Of a stretch of 56,843 nt of DNA, positions 48,054-56,843 are shown piece by piece. Both the position numbers and the translations under genes were made by a program. The notes beneath the pieces were generated by a model that had not been told where the DNA came from, made no database searches, and was given only the letters and a program-made list of their open reading frames with translations. The first letter of the stretch is position 1. Each line of letters starts with the position of its first letter. Origin of the DNA: Methylacidiphilales bacterium (GTDB taxonomy: Bacteria; Verrucomicrobiota; Verrucomicrobiia; Methylacidiphilales; UBA1321). The stretch spans positions 1-56,843 of the forward strand of contig JAJSLI010000015.1 of the NCBI GenBank assembly GCA_021272315.1, in the 5' to 3' direction.

Positions 48054-49133
48054 GAAGGGCAGCCCATGCGCCTCGGCTACCGCGCGGCATGTCAGCTTGC
48101 CGTCCACGGCGTTCACCCCGGCATCCAGACCCGGATGCCGGCGGCATGCCGCGTCGAGCCCGTGATCCGCCAGCGCCTCGATATACGGAAAGGTCACATT
48201 CGTCAGCGCCTGCGTTGCCGTTCGTGCATAGGCGCCCGGCATATTCGTCACGCAATAATGGAGCACTCCCTCCTCCACGAACACCGGGTCGTCGTGCGTG
48301 GTCGGGCGCGATGTCTCCGCGCAACCGCCCTGGTCGATAGCGATGTCGACGAAGACGCTGCCCGGCTTCATCTGCCCCAGCATCGCGCGCGAAATCAGTT
48401 TCGGCGCCCTCGCTCCCGGCACGAGCACCGCGCCGATGAGCAGGTCCGCCGCCGGCAGGAGTTCCGTCAGGTGCGCCTCGCTCGAGTAGAGCGTGTGCGC
48501 CGTGCTCATGGTGATGTCGAGAAAACGCATCCGTTCGAGATCGACTTCGAGGATCGTCACGTCCGCGCCGAGGCCTGTCGCCATCCGCGCCGCATTGATG
48601 CCCGAAGTGCCGCCACCAAGCACAATCACCCGGCCCGGCAGCACGCCCGGCACGCCGCCGAGCAGGACGCCCTTGCCTCCGTGCGGCTTGGCCAGGAAGT
48701 GACCGCCCACGATCACCGACATGCGCCCCGCGATTTCGCTCATCGGTTCGAGCAACGGCAGCCGGTGGTTGTGCGTCACCGTTTCGTAGGCGATCGCGGT
48801 CGCGTCCGACTTCAGCAGGGCCTGCGTCAGCGTCAGGTCCGCCGCCAGATGCAGGTAGGTGAAAAGAATCTGGCCCCGGCGCAGCAGCGGAAATTCGGAC
48901 GGGAGAGGCTCCTTCACCTTTACGATCAGGTCGGCGGAAAAAACCTTTTGATGAGAATCGGTCAAGTGCGCGCCTGCCGCGGCGTAATCGGCGTCCGGGT
49001 AGCCTGAATCAGTACCCGCGCCCTTTTCCACCAGGACCTCGTGGCCGTGCTTGATCAGTTGGTACACCGCCGATGGCAGCAGCCCAACCCGGTGTTCCTG
49101 CGTTTTGATTTCCTTCGGGACGCCGATGATCAT
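48033..49133 (-). CDS. ald: Alanine dehydrogenase
   Basis: 366 residues from the ATG at 49133, preceded by GAGAGAA; a TTG three codons upstream is less likely. Catalyses NAD-dependent oxidation of L-alanine to pyruvate and ammonium, or the reverse. [18 protein letters not shown] start, catalytic Lys74 (VKVKEPLP) and His95 (TYLHLA), Rossmann region [21 protein letters not shown] (169-189) with acidic EVD, and the C-terminal [18 protein letters not shown] and [19 protein letters not shown]. Full length. The 3' end lies in a repeat that also follows mnmE. Confidence 0.97.
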   Translation of the reverse strand: MIIGVPKEIKTQEHRVGLLPSAVYQLIKHGHEVLVEKGAGTDSGYPDADYAAAGAHLTDSHQKVFSADLIVKVKEPLPSEFPLLRRGQILFTYLHLAADLTLTQALLKSDATAIAYETVTHNHRLPLLEPMSEIAGRMSVIVGGHFLAKPHGGKGVLLGGVPGVLPGRVIVLGGGTSGINAARMATGLGADVTILEVDLERMRFLDITMSTAHTLYSSEAHLTELLPAADLLIGAVLVPGARAPKLISRAMLGQMKPGSVFVDIAIDQGGCAETSRPTTHDDPVFVEEGVLHYCVTNMPGAYARTATQALTNVTFPYIEALADHGLDAACRRHPGLDAGVNAVDGKLTCRAVAEAHGLPFSPGGRQ

Positions 49134-49189
49134 TTCTCTCAATGTAGCGGCAATCTAGGATGGATGCCAACCCGCCGTGGCCATGTCTT

Positions 49190-50203
49190 TTATGATTTCC
49201 GGTGGAAATATCTTTTGATGAAAAGGAGATAGCCCAGAAATGGCAGCATGGAAAACGACATCAACCAGATCATCCAGTGCCCCTCTAGCAGGCCGGTTTT
49301 TTGTATCTGTTCGATCTGCGCCTCGGGAAAGTCCATCAGGCGATACATTTCCAGCAGATCATGCTGCGCAAATGTCACGAGCGTGGACGTCATCCCCACA
49401 CACAATGCGATCAAGATGAGCCACCATCCTCGCGGATCAAGCTGATACAACAACCATGCCGCATAGCTCCAGAGGGCGGCGAGGATCAGATAAAACAGCA
49501 TGCCCGGCGCGCCCGTGAGAAACATGCCAAAAAATGGCGCCACGCCATGGGTTGTCATGGGCGCGACAAGCATCATTAGAACGGAAAACAACGACCACAA
49601 ACAAAGGGCCAGCACCGGCAACGGACAGGCATCGGTCCAGCACGTTGCGGGGTCACGCGCTTCACACGTGGCCTTCACATGTCGGCTGTTATAGAAAAAA
49701 GTCCAGACCGCCGGCAAAATGATGAACAGAACGCCGTACATCACGAACATGACGACCAGCACCATATCCATTGCTGCCGCAGACACCGCCGGATGATCGG
49801 CCGTTCCCGTGGAGGACAAGTTCGCCAGCACTTTCGGCATGATGAATGCCATGGCAATCACTTCGAACACTCCCAGGACGAGCCAACTCCAGGAAAAAAT
49901 GAGCAACAATGCCCTGGCCCAGCGTCGGGCCAGGATGGAGCCAATCCCCAGCCACACCAACACCACCGCCAAACCTCCGTACATGAATATTGCGGGCAGG
50001 ATGGTCGAAAAACTGGTCGGCGCATGGGTGGTCGTGGCTGCTAACGCCTGACCGGCCAGCATGAGGGGGACAAGCAATCCGAACAGGCCGCCCAGCGCTA
50101 TCGTTAAAACGCCGAAGACGATCAGACCGGTCGAACGGTCCTTGTAGGGCACGGTCAACGAAGTTGTTTCAACCGGTTCGGTTCCTGGATTTTGTTCGTT
50201 CAT
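49190..50203 (-). CDS. Polytopic membrane protein of unknown function
   Basis: 337 residues, about seven or eight helices with a short soluble N-terminus (MNEQNPGTEPVETTSL). Blocks of note: STGLIVFGVLTIALGGLFGLLVPLML, SILARRWARALLLIFSWSWLVLGV, and a mid loop KATCEARDPATCWTDACPLPVL with three Cys. GC is slightly lower than the flanks. No family recognised; the repeated helix pairs suggest internal duplication. Single-gene unit between ald and ileS. A transport or sensing role is only a guess. Confidence 0.75.
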   Translation of the reverse strand: MNEQNPGTEPVETTSLTVPYKDRSTGLIVFGVLTIALGGLFGLLVPLMLAGQALAATTTHAPTSFSTILPAIFMYGGLAVVLVWLGIGSILARRWARALLLIFSWSWLVLGVFEVIAMAFIMPKVLANLSSTGTADHPAVSAAAMDMVLVVMFVMYGVLFIILPAVWTFFYNSRHVKATCEARDPATCWTDACPLPVLALCLWSLFSVLMMLVAPMTTHGVAPFFGMFLTGAPGMLFYLILAALWSYAAWLLYQLDPRGWWLILIALCVGMTSTLVTFAQHDLLEMYRLMDFPEAQIEQIQKTGLLEGHWMIWLMSFSMLPFLGYLLFIKRYFHRKS

Positions 50204-50314
50204 GGGTATCGAAGTGATTACCCATGATGTTCTCTCTAGGCCGGGGATTGTCCATAAGGGAAGTTTTGCCGGAGAACATCCACTGGTGAGATGGGAAAGG
50301 CCCCCTTGCGGTGG

Positions 50315-53170
50315 CTATCCTTTAAAATCGACCACGACCTTGGTGCAACGGTCGCATAATTCTGGATGGTCTGCGTGGCTGCCGAGATGATCGTAATATT
50401 TCCAACACCGGACGCATTTCTTCATGCCGTGGTCTTCCGCGCGGGTGACGGTGATGGTTTCTTCGCCATCGGTGGGCTTGATGATGACTTTGGAGACGAT
50501 GAACAATTCTTCCAGAACGGAAGGCTGAACTGATCCCTCGACAAGCTCGGGATGACGGGTTGCTATTTCCACGCAAGCTTCGAGACTCTTGCCGATTTTT
50601 TTGTCGCGGCGCTTTTCCTCCAATTTCTGCATTACTTCGGAGCGCAAGCCTATATCTGAGCGAATCCCCATCAAGATCCCCCAAAGCGTCATTTCAAATT
50701 CAGGACCGATTTTTTCGGGGAAAACCTGTGTGTGAACTGAGCTTGTATGACCCAAAAAACTCCAAGTTTCTTCCGTCGTATAGGGAAGTATGGGTGCCAG
50801 AAGTTTAGTGAGGACATCTGCGATGCGATACATAACAGTTTGTGCGGAACGACGATCGGGATCGTTTTTTTCGCCGCAGTACAAACGGTCTTTTAGGACG
50901 TCGATGTAAAAAGCAGAAAGATCGACGGTACAGAATGTGTTTATACACTGATAAACGTACGCAAAATTGTATGCGGCATATGTTCCATTAACTGCATCTA
51001 TGATACCGTTCAGGCGCGCGTTAACCTGGCGATCTAGATAGGTCCACTTCTCTGGCGGCACAGCATCCTTCTCCGGATCAAAATCACTCAGGTTCCCCAG
51101 CAAGATGCGCAGCGTATTGCGAATGGAGCGATAGGTATCCGCCACGCGGGCGAAGATGTCGTGGGAGAAGGGGATGTCGTCCTGGTAGTCCTGGCTGGCG
51201 ACCCAGAGGCGCAGGACGTCGGCGCCGTGTTCGTTGACCAGCGTCATCAGATCAACCGGTTTTTGGTAGCCGGTGCCCGACTTGGAAAGCTTTTTGCCTT
51301 CGATATCGACGACAAAGCCGTTGGTGAGCACCGCCTTGTAGGGCGCCTGGCCGGTGGCCGCGACCGAGGTGAGGAGCGACGACTGGAACCAGCCGCGATG
51401 CTGGTCGCTGCCTTCGAGGTAGAGGTCGGCGGGATAGCGCTGGTCCGGGTGCTTTTGCGAAACGGCGGCCCAACTCGTGCCCGAGTCGATCCAGACGTCG
51501 AGCGTGTCGCGGCCCTTCTTGAGGCCGAGCGGCAGATCGAGTGCGGACGCGAGTTCGTCGGCGGTGCGGGCGAACCAGATGCCCGAGCCCTCCTTCTCGA
51601 CGAGGTCGGCGAACTTGCGGATGACTTTTTCGTTCAGGAGCGGCTGCTCGCCCTCGCCGTAAAAGACGGGCAGGGGAATGCCCCAGGTGCGCTGGCGCGA
51701 GATGCACCAGTCGGGCCGGCTCTCGACCGCGCCCCGGATGCGGTTGCGGCCCGATTCGGGAATCCACTTCACGCCGTCAATCGCCGCCAGCGCGTCGGCG
51801 CGGAAAGCGTCGACCTTGATGAACCACTGCTTCACCGCGCGGAAAACGATGGGCGTCTTCGAGCGCCAGCAGTGGGGATAATCGTGGCGGTACTCTTCCT
51901 GGGCGAAGAGCGCGTTCTTCGACTTGAGCAGTTCGATGATCGGCGCGTTGGCCTTGAAAACGTATTGCCCGACGAGGGCGCGGACTTCGGGCTCGCTGTT
52001 TTCGGTGAGAAACTCGGCAGTGAGACAGCCGCGATCGTCGACCGGCGCGAGAACGGGCAGGCCGTGTTGCTGGCCGAGTTGGTAATCGTCGTGGCCGTGG
52101 CCGGGCGCGATGTGGACAAGGCCCGTGCCCGTGTCCGCGGTGACGAAATCGGCGGAGAAGATTTGGCGCGTGCGACCGTCGTTGAGGAAAGGATGCGTGT
52201 AGGTGAGGCCGACGAGAGCGGAGCCCTTCCAAGGGCCGGCGATTTGCTTCGGTTCTGAGGGTGCAAGGGGAGCTGATCCTTCGACAAGCTCAGGATGACG
52301 GAAAGGGGAGGGCGGGAGTTTTGCGACGAGGGCAGTACTAAGCAGTACCTTTTGGCCCGAGATTTCGTAAACCGCATAGTCGAGATTGGGCGCTACTGCC
52401 ACGGCAAGATTTGCGGGCAGCGTCCACGGCGTGGTCGTCCAGATGAGCAAGGAGACGTTGCCGGTTAACCCGAGTTCAGCCACTTTTTTGTAGTCCTCGC
52501 GGAGACTGGAAGTGATGAGCGGAAACTTCACATAAATCGCCGGATCGACCTTCTCCTTGTACTCGATCTCGGCCTCGGCGAGGGCGGTCTGGCAGCCGGT
52601 GCTCCAAAGGACGGGGCGCAGGCCTTGGTAAACGAGGTCCTTGCCGACGAGCGTGGCGAAGACGCGCAACGTCTCGGCTTCGTAGGCCGGGTCGAGAGTG
52701 AGGTAGGGATGGTCCCAATCGCCGAAGACGCCGAGCCGCTCGAATTGCTCGCGCTGCACCTTGACGAAGTGGCGCGCGGTCGCCTCGCACTTCTCGCGAA
52801 TCTTAAGCGGGTCGGTTTCCGCCGCGCCGAGTTCCTTCATCACCTTGTGCTCGATGGGCAGGCCGTGGCAGTCCCAGCCCGGCACGAAGGGCGCGTAATG
52901 GCCGCTCATGTTGTGGTATTTCAGGACGATGTCCTTGAGGACCATGTTGAGCGCGTGGCCCATGTGGGCGTCGCCGTTGGCGAAGGGCGGGCCGTCGTGC
53001 AGGACGAACGTCGTCGCGGGATCCTTCGCCGCCTCTTTTCGCGCGGCGAGAATCTTATCGTAAATCTTTTCCTCGCGCCATTTGGCCAGGAGGGCCGGTT
53101 CGCGCTTCGGCAACTCGGCGCGCATCGGGAAATCGGTCTTCGGAAAAAGGAGCGTGTTCTTGTAGTCCAT
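50315..53170 (-). CDS. ileS: Isoleucine-tRNA ligase
   Basis: 951 residues. Class Ia synthetase charging tRNA-Ile. HIGH motif as HMGH (69-72, NGDAHMGHALN), editing CP1 domain in the middle (about 190-400), KMSKS motif as KLSKS (627-631), WIDSGTSWAAV upstream of it, anticodon-binding helices, and a C-terminal zinc ribbon CVRCWKYYDHLG..CDRC. Two in-frame copies of a 27-bp repeat encode RHPELVEGS, near residues 291-299 in CP1 and 872-880 near the C-terminus; the latter lies in a variable linker. It is complete and should be functional. A repeat-rich 280-bp leader separates it from the broken YyaL gene. Confidence 0.96.
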   Translation of the reverse strand: MDYKNTLLFPKTDFPMRAELPKREPALLAKWREEKIYDKILAARKEAAKDPATTFVLHDGPPFANGDAHMGHALNMVLKDIVLKYHNMSGHYAPFVPGWDCHGLPIEHKVMKELGAAETDPLKIREKCEATARHFVKVQREQFERLGVFGDWDHPYLTLDPAYEAETLRVFATLVGKDLVYQGLRPVLWSTGCQTALAEAEIEYKEKVDPAIYVKFPLITSSLREDYKKVAELGLTGNVSLLIWTTTPWTLPANLAVAVAPNLDYAVYEISGQKVLLSTALVAKLPPSPFRHPELVEGSAPLAPSEPKQIAGPWKGSALVGLTYTHPFLNDGRTRQIFSADFVTADTGTGLVHIAPGHGHDDYQLGQQHGLPVLAPVDDRGCLTAEFLTENSEPEVRALVGQYVFKANAPIIELLKSKNALFAQEEYRHDYPHCWRSKTPIVFRAVKQWFIKVDAFRADALAAIDGVKWIPESGRNRIRGAVESRPDWCISRQRTWGIPLPVFYGEGEQPLLNEKVIRKFADLVEKEGSGIWFARTADELASALDLPLGLKKGRDTLDVWIDSGTSWAAVSQKHPDQRYPADLYLEGSDQHRGWFQSSLLTSVAATGQAPYKAVLTNGFVVDIEGKKLSKSGTGYQKPVDLMTLVNEHGADVLRLWVASQDYQDDIPFSHDIFARVADTYRSIRNTLRILLGNLSDFDPEKDAVPPEKWTYLDRQVNARLNGIIDAVNGTYAAYNFAYVYQCINTFCTVDLSAFYIDVLKDRLYCGEKNDPDRRSAQTVMYRIADVLTKLLAPILPYTTEETWSFLGHTSSVHTQVFPEKIGPEFEMTLWGILMGIRSDIGLRSEVMQKLEEKRRDKKIGKSLEACVEIATRHPELVEGSVQPSVLEELFIVSKVIIKPTDGEETITVTRAEDHGMKKCVRCWKYYDHLGSHADHPELCDRCTKVVVDFKG
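50530..50556 (-). repeat. Coding repeat RHPELVEGS in ileS, copy 2
   Basis: On the + strand CTGATCCCTCGACAAGCTCG followed by GGATGAC. 25 of 27 bases match the copy at 52273-52299, and both are read in the same frame of ileS (RHPELVEGS). Confidence 0.85.
52273..52299 (-). repeat. Coding repeat RHPELVEGS in ileS, copy 1
   Basis: On the + strand CTGATCCTTCGACAAGCTCA followed by GGATGAC; read as RHPELVEGS inside the editing domain, followed by APLAPSEPKQ. A diverged third copy (CCTGAGCTTGCCGAAGG, opposite strand) is at 53284-53300, upstream of ileS. Confidence 0.85.
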
Positions 53171-53230
53171 CGGGGAACGGAAAGGGTAGTCGGAAACCGG
53201 GAAAATAACAGGGTAAATAGGGGCCTTTAA

Positions 53231-53454
53231 CTGTAGCGGCGGTCGGCGCCCGTCCTGTTTGCAGCCGAGGCCCCAAGCCGAGCCCTGAGCTTGCCGAAGG
53301 GGGAAGCCGAAGGAATCGTCCCTGATTAACGATTGTTTTACTGAAGGTTTCGCACGGAGGACGGAAGAGGACCGAAAAGGTTTTTCCTCCGTGAACTCTT
53401 CGGTCCTCCGTGCGAAATCTTTGTTTTTTGGCAGCCCATGGACCGCCGCTACAG
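53231..53454. repeat. Composite repeat island between ileS and the YyaL homologue
   Basis: 224 bp bounded by perfect 14-bp inverted copies of CTGTAGCGGCGGTC (53231-53244) and GACCGCCGCTACAG (53441-53454). Inside are a diverged HPELVEGS-type fragment (53284-53300), a GGGGGAAGCCGAAGGA stretch also found in altered form after the 70-bp element at 15684-15730, and the second 70-bp element (53348-53417). The right arm contains the TAG stop of the YyaL homologue. Confidence 0.75.
53348..53417 (-). repeat. 70-bp palindromic-ended element, copy 2
   Basis: Perfect 15-bp inverted ends TTTCGCACGGAGGAC (53348-53362) and GTCCTCCGTGCGAAA (53403-53417). Same length as the copy at 15614-15683 and inverted relative to it, with about 30 identical interior bases; both copies are followed by CCTTC on the same side. 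Confidence 0.8.
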
Positions 53455-55593
53455 GCTGGAGAGAAGCGTCCGCAGGTCTTCCGCTTTCGTCACCGGCAAT
53501 CGACAGGCGAAGTTCTCGCAGAGGTAGGCGGTCGGTTCCGCCGGTGTGGCAGGAAGGTTTTCGATGACGGTATGGCGCGACGCGAAGTAGTCCCGGGAGG
53601 CGGCATCAGCGATCCGGATAATGACGAGTTGCGGAAGATAACGGCTCCGCGCCTCGGCGAGAAGGGGCGCGAGTCCGGGATGATCGGGCGCGGGGCTGTG
53701 GAGGATGAGATGAACGGGCGGGGTGTCGAGGAGCGAGGCGGCGGCGAGGAGCAAGGGCAAGCCGAAGGGCTGGGCCTCGAGCCGCGCGGCAAAAGCACGG
53801 ACGGCATGGCGGGCGTGGTCGATCATCACGTCGTTGTGGTAAATCCGTCCGAAGCGCCAGAGGTTGAAGGCGGTCACGGAGGTAGGGGCGGGTTCGGCGC
53901 CGTCGTAGTCCTCCTTCATGCGGAGCAGAATGGCGGGATCGCGGTCGGTGGTGGAGAAGTAGCCGCCGCTGACCTGGTCCCAGAACTGGAGGTCGAGGAT
54001 GTCCTGGAGCTGGCGGGCCCAGCGCAACCAAGCAGGATCGAAGTCGGCTTAGTAGAGATCGATCAGGCCGCTGATGAGAAAAGCGTAATCGGCGGCGAAG
54101 CCGGAAATGGCGGAGGGGCCTTGGCGGTAGCTGTGGAGCAGTTCCCCGGTGACAGGGTGAAAGAGGTGGTCGCGGATGAAGCGGGCGGCGCGGCGGGCGG
54201 TGTCGAGAAAGGATGTGTCGCCGAGGACCTGCGCGGCACGGGCGTAGGCGCCGATCATGAGGCCGTTCCAGGCGGTGAGGATTTTGTCGTCGAGATGGGG
54301 ACGGGGCCGGAGTCCGCGCCGGGCGAGCAGGGCGGCCCGGTCGTCGTTGAGACGATGCTCCATGTTTTCCAGCGGGCGCTGAAAACGTTCGGCGGCCTCG
54401 GCGAAGGTAAGGCGCTGAATGAGGACGTTGCAGCCCTCGAGTTCGCCGTGGGGATCGGAAGCGGCGGAGACGTTGCCGCCGGGTTCGACTCCGTAGACGG
54501 CGCAAAATTCGTCGAGGCGATCCGCCCCGAGGACTTCGCCGATTTCATCGCGGGTCCACACATAGAAGGCTCCCTCGGTTTTGCGTGCCGCGTCGGCGCG
54601 GGGCAGGCTGTCGGCGTCCTCGGCGGAGTAGAAGCCGCCTTCGGGACTGGTGAGATCGTGAGCGACGTACTGGAGGATGTTGCGGGCGGTCTTGGCAAAA
54701 AGGTCCTCGCCGGAAAGCTGCCAGGCGGTGAGATAGACGTGGGCGAGCTGGGCCTGGTCGTAGAGCATTTTCTCGAAGTGGGGGACGTGCCATTCGTCGT
54801 CGACGGAGTAACGGTGGAAGCCGCCGCCAAGGTGATCGTGCATGCCGCCGAGGGCCATTTTGCGCAGGGTGTGAAGGGCCATGCCGCGGGCGGTGTCGGC
54901 GTCCTGCGCGGGGATGTCCTTTTTCGCCGTGAGATGGAGGAGAAGCTGGAGGTTGACGGGTCGCGGGAATTTCGGCGCGCCGCCGAATCCGCCTTCCTGG
55001 GGATCGAACATGCGGGAGTACTGGCCGATGGCGAGATGGAGGGTTTTGGCGGTGTCCCACTCGTCGTTGGGTTGGGCGACGGCTTCACTTTCGGCTTCGC
55101 GCAAGGCCGAAAGGAGGGAACCGGCCTTGGCTTCGATCTGGTCGCGCTCGTTTTCCCAGAGCTCGGCGATACGGCGCAGGATGGTGATGAAGCCGGGGCG
55201 TCCGGGGACATCGGTGGGTGGAAAGTAAGTGCCGCCGAAGAACGGGCGCAACTGCGGCGTGAGCCAGACGCTCATGGGCCAGCCGCCGTGGCCGGTGGTG
55301 GCTTGGACAAAGGCCATGTAGACTTGATCGACGTCGGGCCGCTCCTCGCGGTCGACTTTGATACTGACGAAGTGCTCGGAGAGAAAAGCAGCAATGGCGG
55401 CCGACTCGAACGATTCGTGCTCCATGACGTGACACCAGTGGCAGGTCGAATAGCCTATGGAGAGGAAGATGGGTTTGTTTTCGCCACGCGCTTTCTCGAA
55501 AGCCTCCTCGCCCCAGGCGAACCAGTCGACCGGGTTTTGGGCGTGCTGAAGGAGGTAGGGCGATTTTTCGCGGGCAAGGCGGTTCGAACTCAT
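53449..55593 (-). pseudogene. YyaL-family (DUF255) thioredoxin-domain protein broken by an in-frame TAA
   Basis: 715 codons from ATG 55593 to TAG 53449. N-terminal thioredoxin-like domain with CHWC at 51-54 ([18 protein letters not shown]), [22 protein letters not shown], then (alpha/alpha)6-like repeats ([62 protein letters not shown]). At codon 515 the frame reads GLIDLY-TAA-ADFDPAWLRWARQLQ, where homologues have Glu (GAA). One G-to-T change separates a full gene from the broken one; codons either side are intact, so the loss is recent, or it is a sequencing error. The N-terminal 514 residues could still fold. Function of the family is unclear (possibly spermatogenesis-associated-20-like). 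Confidence 0.85.
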
Positions 55594-55622
55594 TTCAAAA
55601 AGTACAAGTAGGTGGCTTCCTG

Positions 55623-56564
55623 CTAGGTCTGTTGCTGCGCCTGGCTCTGGACGACAGATGCTTGATTTTGTGATGGAGGCTTCTGGACGGGCTGGGGCGC
55701 GGGCTTGTCGATCTGGACGACGCTGACATCGACCTGAATGCCTTGGGAAGCTGTATTGGGGCCGTTGAAAGAGCCGGAGATGGGGGCGGCATTCTCGGGG
55801 TTGCGCGCGACGGCGATGGCGACGTGCTGGGAGCCGGTGACAATGCCGGAGGTGGGGTCGAAACCTTTCCAACCGGCGCCGGGGAGATAGATTTCGGTCC
55901 AGGCGTGGGTGGAGGCGCCGCCGGCCTCGGCGGCTTCGCACAGCATGTAACCGCTGACGAAGCGGCCTGCCAGGCCCCAAAAGCGGCAGGTTTCGAGAAG
56001 GAGGGTGGCGAAGTCACGGCAGGAACCGCTATTTTTTTGCAGGGTTTCCGAGGGGGTCTGGACGCCGCTCTCGTCGCGGCGCTGATATTGGAAAGTGTCG
56101 TGGATGTGCCGGTTGACGCGTTGCAGGAGGGAGAGAGTTTCAACCGGTGGGTTGCCTGGTTTCCAGAACTGGGCGAGCCAGTCGCCGAGATGTGCGTTGT
56201 CCTTAGGGTAAAGAGTCGGGGCGAAAGCGGTGAGCTCGGGGAGGGTGTTGGGATCGTAAACGAAGGGGTAGTTGACGGCGCTTTCTTCGAGGACGAAATC
56301 GAAGGGATTGGAGTCGTAATGCTGGAGGACGATTTCGCTGTAGATCATGAGCTTCGAAGCATTTTCGGTAAAATCGACCTTGGCGATGCTGTTGCCGTTG
56401 ACGTCGCGCATCCAGTGGATGGTATGGGCAGGGGTGATGTCGAGGATGGAGCTTTCGATGTGGATGTCGTGCCCTTCGCGGGGGCGGAGCATGATTTTGT
56501 GCTGACCGAACCGGACCGGTTGGCTGTAAGTGTAGGTGGTGCGATGCTGGATTCGGATTTTCAT
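55623..56564 (-). CDS. Transglutaminase-like protein
   Basis: 313 residues from ATG 56564, preceded by GGGGGAG, a good ribosome-binding site; the longer frame to 56666 is rejected. N-terminal transglut_N beta domain ([30 protein letters not shown]), then a transglutaminase-like core with the triad Cys182 ([15 protein letters not shown]), His220 ([12 protein letters not shown]) and Asp236 (GFDPTSG). A C-terminal Gln/Pro/Ser-rich tail is disordered. No signal peptide, so cytoplasmic; likely a peptidase or amidase by family. It ends 29 bp before the YyaL gene, probably one transcription unit. Confidence 0.92.
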   Translation of the reverse strand: MKIRIQHRTTYTYSQPVRFGQHKIMLRPREGHDIHIESSILDITPAHTIHWMRDVNGNSIAKVDFTENASKLMIYSEIVLQHYDSNPFDFVLEESAVNYPFVYDPNTLPELTAFAPTLYPKDNAHLGDWLAQFWKPGNPPVETLSLLQRVNRHIHDTFQYQRRDESGVQTPSETLQKNSGSCRDFATLLLETCRFWGLAGRFVSGYMLCEAAEAGGASTHAWTEIYLPGAGWKGFDPTSGIVTGSQHVAIAVARNPENAAPISGSFNGPNTASQGIQVDVSVVQIDKPAPQPVQKPPSQNQASVVQSQAQQQT

Positions 56565-56671
56565 GGGACTCCCCCGACTTGTTTGTACCAGAGTGATCTT
56601 AGACCCAACCGAATCAAAGTAAAATGGGGTCGTGAAATTGTGAAAATCGAGTTGCCAAAGCAGCACACCTT

Positions 56672-56677
56672 TATAAT
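56672..56677 (+). promoter_or_regulatory. Candidate -10 TATAAT near the right-edge gene
   Basis: TATAAT nine bases before the ATG at 56687; transcription would start about 3 bases before it, giving a nearly leaderless mRNA. The nearest -35-like hexamer, TTGCCA at 56652-56657, has a spacer of only 14 bp, so confidence is low. Confidence 0.3.
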
Positions 56678-56686
56678 TTGGTTTTT

Positions 56687-56843
56687 ATGAGGAAGATCAA
56701 TGAATCCAACGTAGGATTACGGTCAGGAGCCGGAATCGGCCTGAAAGCGATTTTGAGCTGTCTGGCCGCGGTACTGACGCTGTCGCTTGCGCCAGCCTTT
56801 GCCGGGACCGACATGAAGCAAATCACCCCTCCGGCCGCGATCG
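56687..56843 (+). CDS. Exported protein, N-terminal fragment
   Basis: The first 52 codons, running off the right edge. Long basic N-terminus (MRKINESNVGLRSGAGIGLK), hydrophobic core (about 21-35, LSCLAAVLTLSLAPAF) and a likely signal peptidase site after AFA, then GTDMKQITPPAA. This is the pattern of an exported, perhaps outer-membrane, protein. Nothing more can be said from the visible part. Confidence 0.6.
   Translation, partial: MRKINESNVGLRSGAGIGLKAILSCLAAVLTLSLAPAFAGTDMKQITPPAAI

Noticed and set aside
53410..55611. 733-codon + strand open frame opposite the YyaL homologue
   Set aside because: Gly/Glu/Val-rich, no motif; it is a shadow produced by GC-rich third positions of the YyaL gene, whose CHWC and repeat blocks are clear.
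1..56843. tRNA, rRNA, tmRNA or other structured RNA genes
   Set aside because: None seen by eye in the intergenic gaps; short or unusual RNAs cannot be excluded without a covariance search.

Overview
The window is GC-rich (about 60 % by eye) and densely coded. It looks like part of a Verrucomicrobiota-like chromosome. That is inferred from an alternative complex III (act) operon joined to an aa3 oxidase operon, two adjacent bactofilin-type cytoskeletal genes, poor Shine-Dalgarno use, a CAAX-protease-like protein of the exosortase-associated kind, and many small palindromic repeats. No rRNA, tRNA, CRISPR, transposase or phage gene was seen.

Layout. 1-3657: the start of a membrane pyrophosphatase gene (hppA, running off the left edge), a small AT-rich membrane protein, a DUF3592/Sel1 protein, and two divergent cyclic-nucleotide-binding-domain proteins. 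3921-21580: a 17.7 kb respiratory supercluster on the + strand. It holds actABCDEF (quinol-oxidising alternative complex III), a small membrane protein, a CcoN-like subunit that has lost its haem ligands, a CcoO-like cytochrome c, another membrane-anchored cytochrome c, a secreted cupredoxin, then coxA-coxC-coxD-two small membrane proteins-coxB. Electrons would be expected to pass from quinol through ACIII and the c-type haems/cupredoxin to the CuA site of CoxB and the a3-CuB site of CoxA. 21581-22078: a mosaic of palindromic repeats. 22079-28791: an orphan ABC-2 permease, a PPK2 kinase, a tiny secreted protein, rsmD, a WalJ-like metallo-beta-lactamase-fold protein, rpoN (with its own -24/-12 promoter candidate) and a CPBP protease. 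28849-33675: an unknown exported protein, an APC permease and a hybrid histidine kinase. 33805-38932: an MFS-acyltransferase-acyl-ACP synthetase fusion overlapping acpS, then two bactofilin-like proteins. 39015-46447: a low-GC exported protein, a second repeat block, a GAF histidine kinase overlapping glnD, pdxJ, and an orphan solute-binding protein. 46568-56843: mnmE, ald, a membrane protein, ileS (carrying two coding repeats), a YyaL/DUF255 gene broken by an in-frame TAA, a transglutaminase, and the start of an exported protein.

The most unusual points are the haem-ligand-less CcoN paralogue kept in an operon with an intact CcoO between ACIII and aa3 oxidase; a 50 %-GC insert with foreign codon use inside coxA; the same 27-bp repeat translated twice inside IleS; a 70-bp element with 14-15 bp inverted ends present in two orientations; the nonsense codon in the YyaL homologue; and promoters placed so close to start codons that leaderless mRNAs are predicted for glnD and a solute-binding protein. 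Novelty could not be tested here because no database was available.
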